Below are positions 60,401 through 64,000 of a stretch of 64,000 nucleotides of DNA, piece by piece. Below the pieces are notes generated by a model, which made no database searches, was not told the DNA's origin, and saw only the letters and a list, made by a program, of their open reading frames with translations. Within the stretch, counting starts at the first letter, position 1. Every line of letters begins with the position of its first letter. The DNA is from Strix aluco (taxonomy: Eukaryota; Chordata; Aves; Strigiformes; Strigidae), in assembly GCF_031877795.1 (NCBI RefSeq), contig NC_133940.1:8929985-8993984 (forward strand), in the 5' to 3' direction. A program made the position numbers and the translations under genes.

Positions 60401-62664
60401 AAGCAAAATCCTTGTGTGGGTTTTCAGCCTTGCCGGTCGGGAGGTTGGCAACTGCTTAGCTTTAAGTTGGGGGACCAGATTTTTCTCCACAGAGGCCCAT
60501 GACAAGTAGATTTTAAAGCAACCCTCTGGCACCCTAACGCATATCTAGGGTGCACACAGAGCACAACCCGTGCACCCTGCGCATGCTGTGTCTCTGTGTG
60601 GGCCGTCGCAGCACTACCTGGTGCACAGCGGTGTTAGGGTGGGACCTCTGCGCCGAGCTGGACCTTCTGTACTTTGTTACCTTCTGGTTTAACCTCTTTC
60701 TCTCCTCTCCCCCCCAACACATGTCTTCTGCTCCCTTGTTCACTTCCACATGACGAGTTTTCTTATATCCTGGATAAAATAGTTTTCATGTTACCCTGGC
60801 TCTGTCATGGGTTAAAGAGAAAATCCATCACCGTGCTGCCTGGCTATGGTGGGAGTCTGACTATCAGTGCCATTGCATTAGCTTCCACCCATGCTGCACA
60901 TCTGCAGACCTGAGAAGGGAACCCACAGCTCGTGTTTGGTAAGCTCCTAGTGAAGGCAGATAAGCCTCCATGCTGCTGACAGTCTCCCACCGCCACGTGG
61001 TTAAACCACAATGGCAAGAGTGGAGGGAGCACCGTGGAATGTATTAACTGGTACTCATTTTTTTTATGAAGAGAGTGATATTTAGCGGGCCTGAATATCA
61101 GTGGTGCTGCCATTTTTTATTCCACTATAACTAAAGCAGAACTTCTCACAGATGACTGTGTCGTTTGGATGCCCTGCAATATGTTCACATATTTTCCACT
61201 GCTGAATGAAAAGGAGAAAATGAGTAAGATACTTGTTGTAGGTGTCTGTCTTGCTTGTGGATGGTCTAGATTTCTGCATAGCTGCTTCTCTGTTACATGG
61301 GGCTTTCAGGTTTTGCTATTGCTTAGATGGTCACTTTTCTAATTAAAAGAATTCTCAAGTCTAACTATTGACTTGGGCAGTATATGTGCCGGGTTATTAA
61401 AGATAAGAGGCTTTAGTCAGAAAATATGTTACCCTCTCTTGCAAAAGAGGTCAGTGTAACTTGAGTAAAACAGTGTCCTAAAAATGAGAAAACAAGTGAA
61501 GGAAACGAGAAAGTAGGAGCCAGGCAAATGCTGCTTATGTAATTACGGCAAAGCAAGTAGGACAGAGGAGAGACTGGGCAGTTGTGCTCAGCTTTCTCAT
61601 GCCCGCTTCTCAGGTCAAAGTACGACTGCACGTGTGATTCATGTTCCTTCTGTACAGGGGCCGATTTCACTCAGCAGAGGCTCTGTGGTTAAAAATGGAG
61701 CAAATGTACTTGCCCATCATGAAATGACAGTGGTGGTAAGATGTCTCCCATTGGGATGAACTTTCACAGGGCTTCAGTGTACAGTTGCTTGTCAAAGCAG
61801 GTTTTGAAGGTACATTTCAACCCCTTGTTTAAAATATCCCTTCTCAGCTCTTGACACACAGCCCCAAAATATTACAACAGCACAACTGTTTCTATTACGG
61901 AAAACAGAATTTCCTGCAGTGAGGTTGAAGTCACCTGGCAGCCACCCATGCCTTGCCCAACAGGCTGCTTGTCCACGGCAAAAGATGGGCCCTTCCATGC
62001 AATCAGAGAGTCAGAGCTGGAGTCTTTGAAGGAGCCTCTCCTCCTCCACTGCTTCTAGAAACAAGCCTACGCAATTAGCTGGGAGTAAGCACTGAGCTCT
62101 TAAATAACTGAAGTTGAGTGAAATGAATCCTGCCCTGGGGAACATGAATTCCTTAAGGTAATGCATAATTACCCTTGCTGGAAGTTGTTCACACCTCTGG
62201 GCATAGGTCTTGTAGGTGGTTCTCAGTGTGTAGTGGTAGTTACAGGATTTGCAACATTTTATTTGTATACTCACATCCATCACCTGGGGATGTGAAATTC
62301 CTGCTTATAAGTGTCTATAGACAGCATGCTGCTGGGCACATGGAAATGGATGTACATCAGCTACGGAGGTAGAGCCTTGGCACTGGCGGTGTAATCTGTA
62401 GCTCTGCTTGGTCTGGGGGCACATGGAGGCACTGGGCCACTTTGGTGCTGAACATACACAGAACAGAAAAGCAGTCAGGACCCACAGGAGATGATGCGGG
62501 AGGCAGTGGGTGGATCCAGCGAGCAATGGGAGAAACGTGGGCTGACCAGGAGGTTTAGCCAGGGTGGCTCCAAAGGGCCATACTAAGCCTTTGGATACAG
62601 CCTGCTTCTGAAACACGCTCTTTCACCGTTAATGCCAGGATTGCTAGCAGTAAGATTGTAATAA

Positions 62665-62678
62665 ACACACACACACAC
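62665..62678. repeat. (AC)7 microsatellite
   Basis: Seven AC units in a row; short and probably weakly polymorphic. Confidence 0.85.
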
Positions 62679-64000
62679 TTAGAGACCCATGTGTGGAAGA
62701 AGCAAATGTGTCCTTGGACCTGCTCTCTTTACATCATTAACTGGTCTTTTCTTTTTTCCATTTGCCACCTCCATTTTTTTCAATTTTCCTATGCTTTTAG
62801 AGAGCTTTTCCTTACATCAGATGAGTTTTTCCACTTCCTTGTATAAATTTTACCCTTGTCTCCAGTCCTGAAGTATTTATAGCTCAATGGCACACATAAC
62901 CATTGGGCATACAGTAATTTCTCTTTGAATACTTTCCATATCTCTCCTGTGTGCTTTTCCACCCACACATGTTCCATTGCCTTATCCCAAAGGATGTCTT
63001 TATTCCTCCTTTGTACTTTTGGTTTCTCTATTGTTTTTTTCATGCCTTTCTTCTTGATGGGTTGGGTGATTTTGCACATCACACAGCTTGAAAAAATTTT
63101 CCTTTCAGATTCTTTCATTGAACCAAATCCTATTCATATGATATGCACACAGGCTGAAATTCAGTCCTGAGTAAAAGAGCGACCTACCTGCTGTGGGGAA
63201 CCTATTTTTGAAGAATTTTTGGGACAAGGGCCTCAGATTGGCCTCCACAGAGGAATTAACTTCACCCACAAAAGAGTCCCAGTGGCCACAGCAGTTGTGA
63301 CCTCTAAGGTTGTAATTGTATCTAGATATTTTTGTTGTGGGCATTTTCTTTCCCATGGTATTTTTGCACCAAAGCAGAAAACTGAAATTCTATTTTTTTC
63401 AAATATTGACATCATTTTTCTGATGAAAAAGTAAGAATAATGGTGATTCAAGTTGTGCGGTTATTTTCTTCCTGTTTTTATTTAGCCCTGCAAGGTAATA
63501 CAAAGGGAATAGCTACCTGTGGCAAGCACATAGCTTTTGTTTCAGTATGGACTAATACAGACTCATGCTTCAAGGGACAAAGATGGGAAGGTAGGCTCAC
63601 AGGATTGAAAGCAATGACTCTGAACAAGACTTTAAGAGTCATGGTTAAATAGCTGCAGTGCTGTAGTTAGAAGGGATACAATCGGGGATATTAAGTTATA
63701 TTACTTCTGTTATTTGGTGCTCATGACAATGCTGATGCAAGCCTTCCTTTAATGCAAGAGGGATGATAAAAAGCTGCAGAGGACCAAGACTAACAGAGGG
63801 ACTGGAAAATGCATATGTTGGTGAAGGACTCCAAGGCTTCCACCAGGCTGGCTTAACAAAGAAAAGGTTTAGGGTGACTGCAGCCTAGAAGAAACTAATA
63901 TTCCCAAGGAGGAACACTTATTAGTAGGGAGTTCTCCTATTTAGCAGATAAAGGCATAATGAGAGTCAATGGCTAGGAGGTGAAGTTAGGAGAATTCCCA

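Larger units (their letters stand above)
50851..64000. other. Intergenic desert, last part
   Basis: No gene or sizeable transposon is recognised. A possibly constrained AT-rich stretch lies at about 52800-53040, a (TA)n run near 59770, and an (AC)7 at 62665. A lysine-rich minus-strand frame at 62789-63118 is the only open frame with a somewhat protein-like composition. Confidence 0.5.

Noticed and set aside
1-64000. CRISPR arrays, tRNA, rRNA or operon-like gene clusters
   Set aside because: No regularly spaced repeats, no tRNA A/B-box pairs with cloverleaf potential noticed, and all signs point to vertebrate nuclear DNA.

Overview
The window is a piece of a bird genome. Three things point there: CR1 non-LTR retrotransposons with the avian-type 3' end (repeated ATTCT(A/G)TGA-like octamers), solo LTRs of bird endogenous retroviruses, and one intact vertebrate gene, VMA21, whose predicted protein closely resembles the human protein as I recall it. 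VMA21 is X-linked in humans and on chromosome 4 in chicken; the bird order cannot be judged from this window. Almost everything else is non-coding.

Layout. 1-7.3 kb: intergenic, with a partial colinear copy of the 3' end of VMA21 at about 1675-2911. 7.3-8.05 kb: the CpG-island promoter of VMA21, with ETS, NRF1 and RFX X-box type sites. 7689-11297: VMA21 in three coding exons (102 residues), with GT-AG introns of 1826 and 1474 bases. 11.3 to about 13.7-14.05 kb: probable long 3' UTR carrying an antisense solo LTR (11761-12367). 14334-15190: a second, complete solo LTR with a perfect 5-base target duplication. 18.1-20.6 kb: a 5'-truncated, internally deleted CR1 on the minus strand. 20.6-64 kb: an apparent gene desert with a second minus-strand CR1 (42.7-43.7 kb), two CR1 3' stubs, short tandem repeats, and two CpG-rich patches at 30.4-30.6 and 50.6-51.2 kb.

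VMA21 is the only protein-coding gene I can support. It encodes the two-membrane-span ER chaperone that assembles the V-ATPase proton channel.

The most unusual structure is the partial copy of the VMA21 3' region. Three blocks near 1.7-2.9 kb match, in the same order and orientation, intron 2, the 3' UTR with its LTR, and the start of the downstream LTR of VMA21. Exon 3 and about 1.9 kb of downstream sequence are absent from the copy. The middle block is much more similar to its partner than the outer two, which suggests an old duplication partly overwritten by later gene conversion. I found no undescribed gene system, CRISPR array, tRNA, rRNA or second intact gene. All identities are counted by eye without alignment software.
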